From Lomentospora prolificans (lineage: Eukaryota; Ascomycota; Sordariomycetes; Microascales; Microascaceae): a DNA stretch of 64,000 nucleotides. Location of the stretch: positions 3,534,001 through 3,598,000 of the forward strand of contig JARFXM010000003.1 of assembly GCA_029532625.1 (NCBI GenBank). The letters run 5' to 3'. Below the pieces are notes generated by a model. The model searched no databases and was not told where the DNA came from. It saw only the letters and a list, made by a program, of their open reading frames with translations. The translations under genes and the position numbers were made by a program. This document shows, piece after piece, positions 36,464 to 47,406 of the stretch (positions within the stretch are counted from its first letter, which is position 1; each line of letters begins with the position of its first letter).

Positions 36464-38914
36464 CTACCTCAGGCTCAGGTAGAGAGCGTCGCCTCTCCTT
36501 TCCGGTGTAAGGAGCGGCCTCCAGGTCGGAGTGTTAGGCAGTTCCCCCCTGTACTCTCCGCTCTCGGTGTCGCGCATCATGCGCTTCCAAGGGCCAGGCT
36601 GATCGTCCGATTGGACAGAAGGCCTGCTCCCCGTCGGGGTGACCGTCAGGTTGGAGAGGTTCGTAGCTCGACTAGGACCCAGGCGCTTCTCTAGCAGGGC
36701 GGAGCGCTGGCCCTGAGTCTGCGACGCGGGAGTTCCGCTGCGGCTAGGACCCGCCAGAGGCGTCTGGCCGCCCGCGGAGTAAGGCTGGATGAAGGCGTGA
36801 GAGGCTGAAGCTACGATGGGAGTAGCCATGATTTGTGGATTATTGGGTGTTATGATGCGGCGGACTCCGGGACTAGGGGTTGGGGTCGGGCTGGACTGTG
36901 AGGGTCGGAAAATTCTGGGCTTGTTCGCTGCAGGGATTCCCATCCTAGGGCTAGGTACCCGGGAATCTCCTCTGACCATGGAACGTGCTGGAGAGAAGCC
37001 GTTCGCGTCGTGGAAGGGGTCCGGCGCCACGGGCGAATACGCGCGAGTGCGAACCGAGTCCTGGGATTGTTGCGGTTTGAGGTTCTCGCCTTGTCGCACA
37101 TTGCGACTCTGCTGATGGGTGACGAGCGGCCTAGGGACTAGAGGGTTTGCGGGAATCGGTGGAGGTTCAACAGTAGTGGGATTCCATGCTCCGCCGTCAG
37201 TAGTGTAAATGCTCATGGTGGGAAAGGCGCTAGACGGAGGATATACACTTGACGGAGGATACATGCTCGAAGCCATAGAATCAGCCTGTCGATCCGCGGT
37301 TTTCCCCTGTCTGTAGATCTCTGCTGGTGGTCGGAGAACAGCCGGGAGGACCTCTTTGCTAGGTTGAGAAGGCAAGGGCGATGGTCCCAACTCTCGGGAA
37401 GCCGTACTGGAGACGCGACCAGAGACAGTCAAGTTTCTCACCACGGGGTTTCCGCCGTCAAGTTCCACACGGGAGATGCGACGCCTCTGGCGCTCATCGG
37501 CGAGCACCCAGTTGCCAAACTTGTCAGCCACATAGACCGTTGTGGCCGACTGGGGCACAGCCGATGGAGGGTACCAGACTTGGGTGGGAGAAAAGTCCTT
37601 GCCATCCTCTTCGAACTCGGTCATGGCGCTATCGCTATCACTATGCTGAGATCGCCGAGACGCAGCGGCTGGTTTAATGGTTGGTTGAGATGCCGCCATG
37701 TTATTGTTCAGGGTCGAGGTATTGATACTAAGCTTGGGTTTTCCGTCGACGCGGGTGGGAGTGCTATTTTTATATCTAGGCGACGGGTTTCTGGGAATTG
37801 CGAGTCCTACACCGGGTCGCATTTCAGGCTTTTGTAGTGGTTGAGGGCTTTTCGATTTGGGCGATTCAAATGTCCGCGACTTAGGAATTGCGCCCGCTAC
37901 GACGGGGAGACCTCCGCGGGCGATCAGCTCCGGAGATGACATTTGTTCAATCATCTGCGGCATCGAGATACGGGGCCGGCCGTCCTTTGGCGCATACTGG
38001 CCCATAGGGAACCTGGGTGGCGGAGAACCATGGATTGGGGCAGAGATTTCGTGACCTCGAGGGTGCATGCTAAAGCGCCGCGATATGGCCTTGAGACGAT
38101 CGCTCTTGATGAAGAAGCCGGTTTCGGTGTCTGGGAAATCCCTCTTACGGCGACGGCGCGCGATGCAGATCAGTAAAATCGCTATTCCGAAAGCTGCGGC
38201 GAGGCCAGCACTTAGGCCCGCAATTTGGGCTGTGGATAGTCGGCTATCGTTGGGCCCCTTCTGCTGAGGTTCTCCAGTCTCGGCAGCGAGGTCGCTATTC
38301 GGGGCATCCTGAGTCGGGGCAGGTAGGGCGGGTCGCGTTCCTAAGGAGGTAGTCGATGTCAAAGAGGGAGGAGTCATAGTCATGCGAGTCGTCGCGGTGG
38401 CGGAGAGACTGCTACTCGGTTTTGGAACGAAGATTTTAGACGAAGGCCCAATTTGTAGGGTCGCCTGGATGGTGGAATGAGTTGGCTTCACTGCGTTAGG
38501 CTGGCCGTCACACATGTTATAAGCCCGTACCAGCGTTGACTCTAGTCCTAAGGATCAGCTTCTCGATTCAAATAGACAGGTCCTCTGGGACTACTTACGG
38601 TCAAAATCTGCTCCCGTGCAGACGCCCACAGCCTGCGAGGCAACAAGACATTGGACGGCGCCTTCGCCAACGGTGAACCCAGAGGCCCCGGTCTGCTCAC
38701 ATACACATTGAAACGTAGAAGTAGAGGAGCAGAGGGCACCGACAAAGTTAGCGACCAGGAAGGACTGGAAACATTCCTGTGCGCACTTCGGAAGGAGGGC
38801 AGAGACATCTTGGGAAGCCTGGGAGTTGACATAATGAGCAGAGGCGGTGGTGAAGAGGAGAAGCAGTGCTGTGGTTGTGTGAAACAGGGTGAGAGGCCAG
38901 CGACTGAGGGCCAT
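36464..38914 (-). CDS. CFEM-domain single-pass membrane protein
   Basis: Exons 38914-38599 and 38541-36464, joined over a 57-nt intron (GTAAGT...GACTAG), give 797 residues. An N-terminal signal peptide (about 1-26) is followed by a CFEM domain with eight cysteines at residues 44, 48, 62, 70, 72, 89, 99 and 116; the last lies in exon 2, so the splice is needed to complete the domain. A Ser/Thr-rich stalk leads to one membrane segment at about 211-233, then the stop-transfer cluster RRRRKR and a cytoplasmic tail of some 560 residues rich in Pro, Ser and Arg. CFEM proteins are fungal surface proteins; some bind haem, others act in adhesion or host sensing. One TM with a long tail is unlike the secreted or GPI-anchored haem-binding type and unlike the seven-TM Pth11 receptors, so a wall-sensor or scaffold role is possible but unproven. 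The start at 38914 places the signal peptide first. Confidence 0.88.
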
Positions 38915-41803
38915 TCTATCGAGGAGGCTGACTGATAAAACAAACTGGGTGGGCAAAAGGCATCTCTCTCCTGCATGCCATGCCTAAGACGCCGTCGATA
39001 TCCACATATCCGAAGATATTAGTCGTATAAGTCTTAACCCATGCAAGGTAGATCTCGAGGTGTTCGATTCTCGGGTTGTCGATGGATTCAGCTGGGCCGG
39101 GAGAGTGGGCGACAGGTGTCGAGAACCGGAAGGGGGGGCTTGAAGAGGAGGAAACCAGATGACTGGGGCAGAAGGGTTATTATTAAGGGGAAATTCCAAC
39201 AAGATATTACAGTAAAGGTTTTGAAAATGGAAAGGAAAGCCCGCTGCGGACAGGGTCTTAGGAACAAGGAACAGGATGGCGGAGAAGGAGGTGGGATGCT
39301 TAGAGGAAAGGGAGGGGTGGGGGGGGGTTTGTTGTGTGTTAGATTCGTGCATCGAGTACTAATTTAAGAAGAAAGGACGCCGAAGGAAGAAGAAAGACCC
39401 GAAGACTCCGCCTCATATGACGAGAAAGATATGGGAATGTGGTTGTCAGAGGCAGGCGGACAAGTTGTAGCGCCTGTTCGGCGGCGACCTGGGCGCGTTG
39501 GTGTGGGCGACCGGAGCTGGTACCGCCGTACCGGCAGTAGCGAGGGGGAACTCGCACCTGGACCTGCAGTCCGTCGCAGGAGGAAAGCACGTCCGCTGCA
39601 TTGGGAGGCAGGATCCAAACGTGCTTCAAATCCTTGAGGTAAATAAAAGCAGCCCACCCTAGTGGAGCGCCAAGTCGAAAAGTAAAGATATTCCTAACCA
39701 GGTACTCTGGAACTCCTATGAGTCTCATGGCAGCTGGAGAACGAGCCAAACTCCTATCCGATCGCCGGGGGTAGCCGCCGTTGTTGGATGCCCAATGACC
39801 CGGGCGCTAACGCCAATTTAAGGGCCTATCACGGCCGAGCAATACTCAAGATGAAAAGGGGCGTTGGCCAAGTAGGCATATGCCAAACGTAATTTGGTAT
39901 TTCGCCTCTAACTACGTGTGTTCTACAGACGCTGGGCCTAATCACGGTGCCATGCAAGAAGGAGAGACGAAGAAAAGAGGCTATGCGAAGAGCGCGGGCA
40001 GTACACGAACTGTGCAACATGGACTCTTTTAACAGGTGCCGATCGGCAATGGACCTATCCGGGTGGGGAGAAGCCTGGCGTAAGAAGCGACCGAAAGATG
40101 GTATGTTCGTGGGGAGGGCAACAGAATGGCAGACTCGAGTGTGCTGCAGCCTATTTCGGGTCTGAAGCTGTAGCCAAGCACAATGGCTTTGACTGAAGGA
40201 GCAACATAAATCGGGCGATGCAGCCTGGTGGTACCTCTTGCAGTGTATTTGCGGTGCAGCTCCGGGTTGCAAATCGTTGGGGTAAAGTACCCTGTCAGCG
40301 GAGTGTAAGCTCGTAGGGTGCCGCCAACAAGCCACAGCCAGCCAGCGCTTCGTCGGTGGCTGATTGGCCCCCAGAAGGTCTCCATGAATTTAGCCGCCAG
40401 GGTGGTTGTGGTACGTCCATGCCCACAAGAAGCGCGCAGTCGCCACGGATCGGCGCCTCACTATCACTCGACTCCTGTGTTCCTTCCGCACCAAGCCCGA
40501 TCGCTCGGAGACGGACGGGACTTGTTCTTATCGAGTGTGTCCTTTCACCAAAACAACAAAAGAAACTGTTCATTTTTTTTTTCATTGACAACCGTCCCTC
40601 TCCAGAAGAAGAATGGTGCCTAGGGGCGAATGAAACGCTACCACATTCCCTTGTTAGCAGGAATCTCTTTCAAGCTCACCATTTCGAACCTTGCCCAATG
40701 GGAACGCACTAGTCAGGCACAGGAGCTCGCATCTAGGGCTGGGCGCTTACACCACCCAAAGCGCCATCCCCCGACACTCCCGATTTAGAAACAAGCCAAC
40801 CGCTTGGGTTGACCGCCTCAAACCCTCCCCAATCGCACCCGCCTGGCACACCAAGTTCGCGGGCAATGGACCAAAACGTTCGTTTCAGAAATCTCCATCT
40901 ACGACCGTGATGGCCGGCGTCCTCGCCCCTTCCTCTAGCCATGGGTGTTGGCAGCACAACCCAACTTGATACGCTTCGAGGTCCTTTTTTAACTGTTTAA
41001 TCCCCCTTTCTCGGCGCTTTGTGAAGCTCACTAATGCAACCAGGGCCCTCTCTTCATCACCAGGGCCTGCGTTGGCGATTCGCCGCTTTGCCCTCTCCTC
41101 ACTCTAATAAAACTCATCCTCAACATCTTTAGTGGAGGCCCTTTCATGCTATTTATGCTTATTTGAGATGTTACTTTATTCTCATGCCTTCCCTCCTCCT
41201 CAGGTGGGTATGTAATTATGATAAGGAGGATTAAGGTGCAGCATATGTAGTTTTCTATTTCAAGGACAAGGCAGGTGTCTCCCGATGTTCAAAGGATAAG
41301 CGACTGCAGCCATAACATTCCTGGACAATATTCATATCAATCTTTTACATGTAATAGATTTGATTTCTTCAGAGGGAGGGAGTTCATTATCTCAATTCTT
41401 TCAAACGCTGTATTAGGATATCTCTTATTGCAAGACTTTTGTACTACATGTAAACGCGTGATCACCCAGTCTGATACCATGGTTATGGATGCTAGTGATA
41501 TCAACAAGCCATATCAGGAATCTGCCAAGTTTGTGAGACTCATTATAGCCCATATCCTTTATCTAGGGGCTGGTATTGCGGTATTCTGGTATTCGGTCGA
41601 ATAGAAAGGAGGCCATGTGCTTGTGTAATATCACGCTCCAACATGTATGGTCTAGGAAATTTTCCCACTGCGAAGCTTGGAAAACAAACCATCATTTCTT
41701 TCGAACCCTCCTTCTCCCTGGGCTGCAAAAGTTTAAAAAAAAAAAAAAAAAAAAACCTTTCCCTCTTTCTTCAAAAACCTCGCTTCCTAGCTAATGGAGT
41801 CTT
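38915..41803. other. Intergenic, no supported gene
   Basis: About 2.9 kb between the CFEM gene's 5' end and the DBP5 stop. The left part is probably CFEM promoter and leader. Open frames of up to about 168 codons occur on both strands without recognisable motifs. A 21-bp A run lies at 41735-41755 just downstream of DBP5. Confidence 0.5.
41735..41755. repeat. Poly(A) tract, 21 bp
   Basis: An A run on the plus strand, so poly(T) in the DBP5 transcript direction, about 50 bp after its stop codon. It may be in the DBP5 3' UTR. Confidence 0.65.
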
Positions 41804-43505
41804 CTAGGCCTCAGCAGCCTGTCGAGGGTCTGTGGCGCTAGGAACAAATGCAGCCTGGGCACGGTTAGACTTGATGACGTCCTGAACGCGCTTCTCCGTG
41901 TCGTCCCAGTCATCGGGGCTGAGCTGGACAAGGTCGATGCCGTATTGGTTGGCAATGTCGCTCAGAGCCTGGAAACTCTTCTTATCGTACACAAAGCTGA
42001 TACTGACGCCAATTCGACCGAACCGACCAGTGCGTCCAATTCTGTGGAGGTAAGTTTCCGGGTCGGGTTCGCTGTCGCCCCTTCCCTTCATGGGGATATC
42101 ATAGTTGATGACCATGGAGACGGTGGACACATCAATACCACGGGCCAGGACGTTGGTCGTAATCAACACCTTGGACTTCCCAGAACGGAAATCTTCGAGC
42201 AGAGCATCTCGCTCGCCTCCCTCGAACGCACCGTGAAGGGCGGATACACGGTGGCCGTCAGCCTCCATCCGACGTTGAATTTCGCTAGCACTCTCACGTG
42301 TCTATCAAAAGAAGAGAAATTAGCATATGGGTCAACAGGTGGGACAACTAGCGGAGTTGACGGCATACCTTGACAAAAATAACGCTGGAGCCAACTGTCA
42401 TAAGGCCATAAAGCTTGCACAAAATATCATATTTGTCTTGTTCGCTCGGGCAGTCCATATACATCTGAGAAATGCCCTTAACGGTCTGCTCGCTAGCAGC
42501 AAGGGTCATTTTCAGCGCCTTGGGGGCGAATCGATCCGCATAGCTCATCACCTTGTCAGGGAAGGTGGCGGAGAAGAGGAGAACCTGTATTGAACGCGGG
42601 AGCATTCTACAAATCGCCATACGTAAGTCTTAGACTTGTTTTGCTTGAAATTTGCTTGAACGAGTATAAGTGGTAGAAAGGATATTAGAAGCGAAACCTA
42701 CTGCTTAATTCGCATGCACTGGTCGCCAAGACCCTGCTGGTCTAGCATGTTATCGGCCTCATCTATGACAAGCACACGGAGTTTCGAGACATCGAGCTGG
42801 CGGCGCCTGATAACATCGGTGACCGTACCGGGAGTTCCAACTATAATATTGGCCTTGACGGGCTCGCCTCGCGCAAGTCCTCCGGGAACCGCAGCAGCAA
42901 CCTTGAGACCCTCGCAGAAGCGGCCAATCTCGCGGATAACCTTCTCAATCTGACGAGTGAGCTCTCGACTGGGAGCGAGGGCTAGCGCCTGGGGAACGTC
43001 GGGCTGGGTCAAATCGATGCGCGAAAGCATACCAATCGAGAAGGCGGCAGTCTTGCCGGTTCCTGACTGGGACTGGGCGAGCAGATGTTGGGGAGGGTCT
43101 TGGAGCATGAGGGGAATACCGGCTCCCTGGACCTTAGAAGGCTTGTGGTATCCAAGGGCGAGGAGACCGCGAAGAATCTCGGGTGACCTAGAGAGGGAAA
43201 AAGAGAGCTTAGTGGTCTGGAGGTCCAAATCTCTTGGAGGCTGAGGTAGTGTTTGATATATCAAGGAAGCTAGAAGCGGCGGTTACGCACAAGTTGAGAT
43301 CCTGAAAGGTAGTCGCGGAGTAAAAAGGAGTGTTCTGGTCTGCTTGAAGATCACTCAAAGTGACCTGAACATTGTGTTCTGAGTCCCAGAGACCGGGTCC
43401 TCCGACAGCAGACGGCTCTTGGGCGTCACCGGCAGGGGCCGCGGCGGCATCGACAGAGGTACCCTCAACGGGCGGCTCAGTGATTCTGCTGGCAAGGTCG
43501 GCCAT
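41804..43505 (-). CDS. DBP5: ATP-dependent RNA helicase Dbp5 (mRNA export)
   Basis: Exons 43505-43291, 43187-42702, 42606-42369 and 42301-41804 encode 478 residues, close to the 482 of yeast Dbp5. All superfamily 2 motifs are present: the Q-motif region after NLSPEIL, motif I AQSQSGTGKT (109-118), PSRELTRQ, TPGT, DEAD (214-217), SAT in LFSATF, then ITTNVLARGIDV and HRIGRTGRFGR. The motif RIKQMLPRSIQVLLFSATF crosses the second intron and is exact after joining. Dbp5 works at the cytoplasmic face of the nuclear pore, remodelling mRNPs with Gle1 and inositol hexakisphosphate, and also acts in translation termination. Introns of 103, 95 and 67 nt start GTGCGT, GTAGGT and GTATGC; the first donor was chosen because it alone restores the conserved NLSPE. 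The 72-residue N-terminal extension is acidic and Ala/Pro-rich, as in relatives. Confidence 0.95.
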
Positions 43506-44896
43506 TATTGGGGCTGCGCAGAGGATTTGTTGAGACAAAGGAAGGAAGAGGTGAATGTTTTTCTCTTCTTCGTGGAGTGAGTTGAATTGGAGGGATGCGT
43601 TTTTGTCACCTGCGCGAGATCGTGTCAGAATTCTTGGGCGGGGCAGTAGCTGGAGGCAGAGCTGCTAAGGAAATTGGCAAAGACCCGAGGTTGCACCTAC
43701 ATCCAAAGAAATAGTTAGGATGGAAGTCAATCTCTATGTAATGCGAGAGAGAAAAGGCAGAAAAGATATTGACAAAGGAACCTGAGGAGATATCTATGAC
43801 CAAGGTGTAAGGTAAAGGGGATACACGGCTTTTGCTCCAGTAAAGACCCTGATGAGCTTCTGTTCAGGTTCTAGTTACAGTAGCTGGTGGGGTCGGCTTG
43901 GAAGTACAATTTTGGTGGGGGAATCCTGGAAGACTGCTGGCTGGCTATTTTCGCGGGGTCGTTTTCGGGCAGCTGGATCAGGAACAACAAATTGATGCTG
44001 GGCGGATGGGATGGGTTTGCTTTATTTAGCCGAGCTTCTTCCAGCACTAATCTTTTCTGGTCTTGGATGGCTGGCTTGGGTGGCTTGGGTGGGCTTGGAA
44101 AGAGCTGGTTTGGCTGGCTGATGACTGAATAGTGTCCAAGTCAAGTCAGTGGCCAAAATTTTCATGTGGGCCATTTCGATCCTACCATTCTATGGAGAAT
44201 CTACGATGTATATACTCGACTCCTCTATTTGGGCAATTCGTGCATTGACCAATATTCAGGGCAGCACGGTCATTATGGCCCTTGCTACCTTTCAATCCTC
44301 GTGCCAGTGCTGCACCAGACCAGTAGTGACCAGCATCTGAGAGTGGGATAGTGTAGAATAGAATAGAGGGGTAACTTGTAGAGTCGTTCTTGGATTTCGC
44401 CTTTCCCCACAACATACATCCAATTGCCAGTGTCGGCTTTCTCAAAGTCGAAGCTGAGGTGCGGAGCGATTTGTCTAGCCGATCTCCACAGCCCTCTGTC
44501 TTCGAGAATTCCCGCTCCCCAATCTCTCGACGAGGCACATTGTCATTGTAGGATCCTTATTACCCCGAATTTTAAGCACGAGCCTTGCTCGCCTCTTCCA
44601 CGTTATCCCCGGGCGGTGCTACGTCAGACGCCAGTGGGGGACCGTCAGTGACTAGGACAGTTTACCGTCAGCAGGTGCTTGCTCGGCGCGCCTGGCTGGC
44701 TGTGCTGTGTCAAGTACTCGCTGGGCCATTGGAACATAACACCCAAGGCCAAATTGGCCGGGAAATATCCGTTCAGGATCAACTCAACTTCCCCAAGACC
44801 TCATCCGTTGCCTCCGCTTCTCTCCGCCCAATTCACCTCCCTTCCTACCTCTCAAAGCCAATCCACATGCTTAGGCATAATACGTAATATCTCATA
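43506..44896. other. Divergent promoter region DBP5/BZZ1
   Basis: About 1.4 kb between two divergently transcribed genes. It contains no recognisable coding sequence. Around 44075-44100 a short GGCTTGGGT-like word is repeated imperfectly. The region should contain both promoters and 5' UTRs. Confidence 0.5.
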
Positions 44897-47406
44897 ATGG
44901 CTGAAGTAGAGGCCTTGCCGACTTTCGGCGCAGAATTGAAGGTAGGCGCCCTGTCGCCCACTCACTCACCCTCACATGCGCTGCCAGCTTACCCCTCGTA
45001 CCCCATTATGCAACCTGCAGCCTTACTTACGTACGGCTTCGTCGTTAACCTTGCTACCTGTCATAGGATGGCTTCAAACCCGCGTGCTCCTGGGTAGGGC
45101 ACGAAATCGCCTGGCTCGACGAAATACAACAGTTCTACCGAGAACGAAGTGCCATTGAGAAGGAATACAGCGCCAAGCTGAACGCACTTGCCAAGCGATA
45201 CTTTGAGAAGAAGAACAAAAAGTCAGCGATCTTGAGTGTTGGGGAGACTCCGTCCATGACCCCTGGTTCGCTAGAAAGGTACGATTTGCTGTGCCGATTT
45301 GTTACTCTAGGTGCAGAAGCGCGACATTCTTCCACGCATGTTACCTGAAACTGACAGCTGGCTTGGCTTGACATAGTGCGTCTCTGACGACATGGACGAC
45401 CCAACTCACGACTATGGAGCAAAGAGCTGCAGAACACGATAAATATGGTAACGACTTGATCACTCGAGTTGCGGACCCTTTGAAGACGCTAGGTCAACGG
45501 TTCGAGGACTTGCGGAAACGGCATATGGAACATGCGGAGAGGCTTGAGAAGGAGCGGGACTCATCATATTCCGATCTGCGCAAGATGAAGGCAAAATACG
45601 ACGCGGCTTGCCAAGAAGTCGAGAGCAAACGGAAGAAGACTGAGTCCTCCTTCGACAAGGCAAAAGCTCAAAGCGCATACCAGCAGCAGCTGATGGATAT
45701 GAACAATGTCAAGAATACCTATCTCATCTGCATCAACGTCACTAATAAGCAGAAAGAGAAGTATTACCACGACTATATCCCTGAGGTGATGGACAGCCTC
45801 CAAGACCTTTCCGAGTTCCGTACTCTCAAGCTCAACGATCTATGGACGCTAGCTTCCCAGCTCGAGAAAACCATGCTTGAGCAAAGCCGCGGGCTCATGG
45901 ATCACCTTGCCCAGGAAATTATGCGTAACCAACCTCACCTTGACTCCCTTATGTATATGCGACATAATATCGGGGCGTGGCAGGAACCCCCCGACAAAGT
46001 GTTCGAACCGAGCCCTGTCTGGCATGATGACCCCACTATGGTTGTCGATGAGATGGCCAAGGTGTACTTGCGGAACGTATTGACCAAGTCCAAGGGCCAA
46101 CTCGGAGACTTGCGGCGCGAGGTTGACAAGAAGCGACGGGAGGTTGAAAGTTTGAGAAGAGTCAAGCAAAAGGTGCGCGAGGGCACCGAGAAGAAAGACG
46201 AGGTGGACGTGGTAAGGCAGATATTTGCGTTGCAGGAAGAGCTTCATTCGCTTGACCGTAAGCGTTTAACGGCGGAAATCGAAACGTCAACCATTACCTC
46301 GACGGTCGGCGATGTAACTCTAGGGGCAAAGAATCACAATTTCAAGTCCCAAACGTTCAAAATACCCACGAACTGCGACCTCTGTGGCGAGCGCATCTGG
46401 GGTCTATCTGCTAAGGGATTCGACTGTAGAGATTGCGGGTACACCTGCCATAGCAAGTGTGAAATGAAGGTCCCCGCAGATTGCCCTGGCGAGAAGTCGA
46501 AAGAGGAACGGAAGAAACTCAAGGCGGAACGTCAGGAGGCTGCCAACGCTTTGTTGGCCGCTCCTACAGGACCGCCGGCGCATGTGGCTGAGCTTCCAGA
46601 TCTGACGAGATCTAATACGATGACTTCACTCAGCTCGGGATACGCAGTCAGCGCTAGCCGGTCCATTCCCGGCACGGTGTCCGGGCCACTTTCTCCGACT
46701 GAAGAGAGCACCCCAGAGCTTGCGAGCCCACGACCATCCTTTACCCCTGTAGCCGCTGCTAGCAGCGCTCGGAAGAATCGAGTTGTGGCACCACCTCCGA
46801 CATCGTACATTAGCGAGCTTCCCGGATCAACTGACTTCAGCTCAAAGAAGCAGGAGCAAAAGGGAAAGATGCTCTATGCCTTCCAGGCAAACGGTGAGGG
46901 AGAGCTCTCGGTTCCAGAAGGGCGCGAGGTTGTGCTCCTTGAACCCGATGGTAAGCTTAATAATTATGCAACTACGCCTCTTTGCTTGGGCCGTCTCTAA
47001 CACAATCACAGACGGAAGCGGCTGGATAAAGGTTCGCGCCGGGTATAAAGAGGGCATCGTACCATCTACGTACGTTGAGCTCTCAGCGGCCAGCCCGATA
47101 TTACCGCAGACTACGGGCCCCTCGGGCCGGCCAGCGTCTACATACTCCAACTCGGGATCTTCAATAGGTGGCGCCTCATTACAACCTAAGAAGAAAGGCC
47201 CAGCAGTTGCGCCTAGGCGGGGTGCAAAGCGGCTCCGATATGTGGAGGCTATGTATGAATACACGGCGCAAAGCGAATCAGAACACAGCATGGTGGAGGG
47301 CGAGCGCTTTGTTCTCATCAAAGAGGACCCGGGTGATGGGTGGGCCGAGGTCGAGAAAGGAGGAATTACGAAAAGCGTACCGGCGAGCTACGTCAAGGCG
47401 GTTTAG
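44897..47406 (+). CDS. BZZ1: F-BAR/C1/SH3 actin-assembly protein Bzz1
   Basis: Exons 44897-44941, 45067-45278, 45377-46950 and 47012-47406 encode 741 residues. Introns of 125, 98 and 61 nt have donors GTAGGC, GTACGA and GTAAGC and end in TAG, TAG and CAG. The N-terminal half is an FCH/F-BAR module (about 1-300) with long charged helices such as DLRKMKAKYDAACQEVE. A C1-type zinc domain follows at about 406-454, with CDLC, CRDC and a C-terminal C-x7-C pattern. Two SH3 domains close the protein, at about 582-640 (KMLYAFQANGEGELSV) and 685-741 (EAMYEYTAQSESEHSM); the last intron lies inside the first SH3. Bzz1 binds Las17/WASP and works with type I myosins to start Arp2/3-dependent actin assembly at endocytic sites. 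The domain order matches fungal Bzz1 exactly. Confidence 0.94.

Noticed and set aside
41275..41604. 109-codon frame with a hydrophobic C-terminus downstream of DBP5
   Set aside because: It lacks an ATG at its 5' end, lies in AT-rich DNA and has no recognisable domain.
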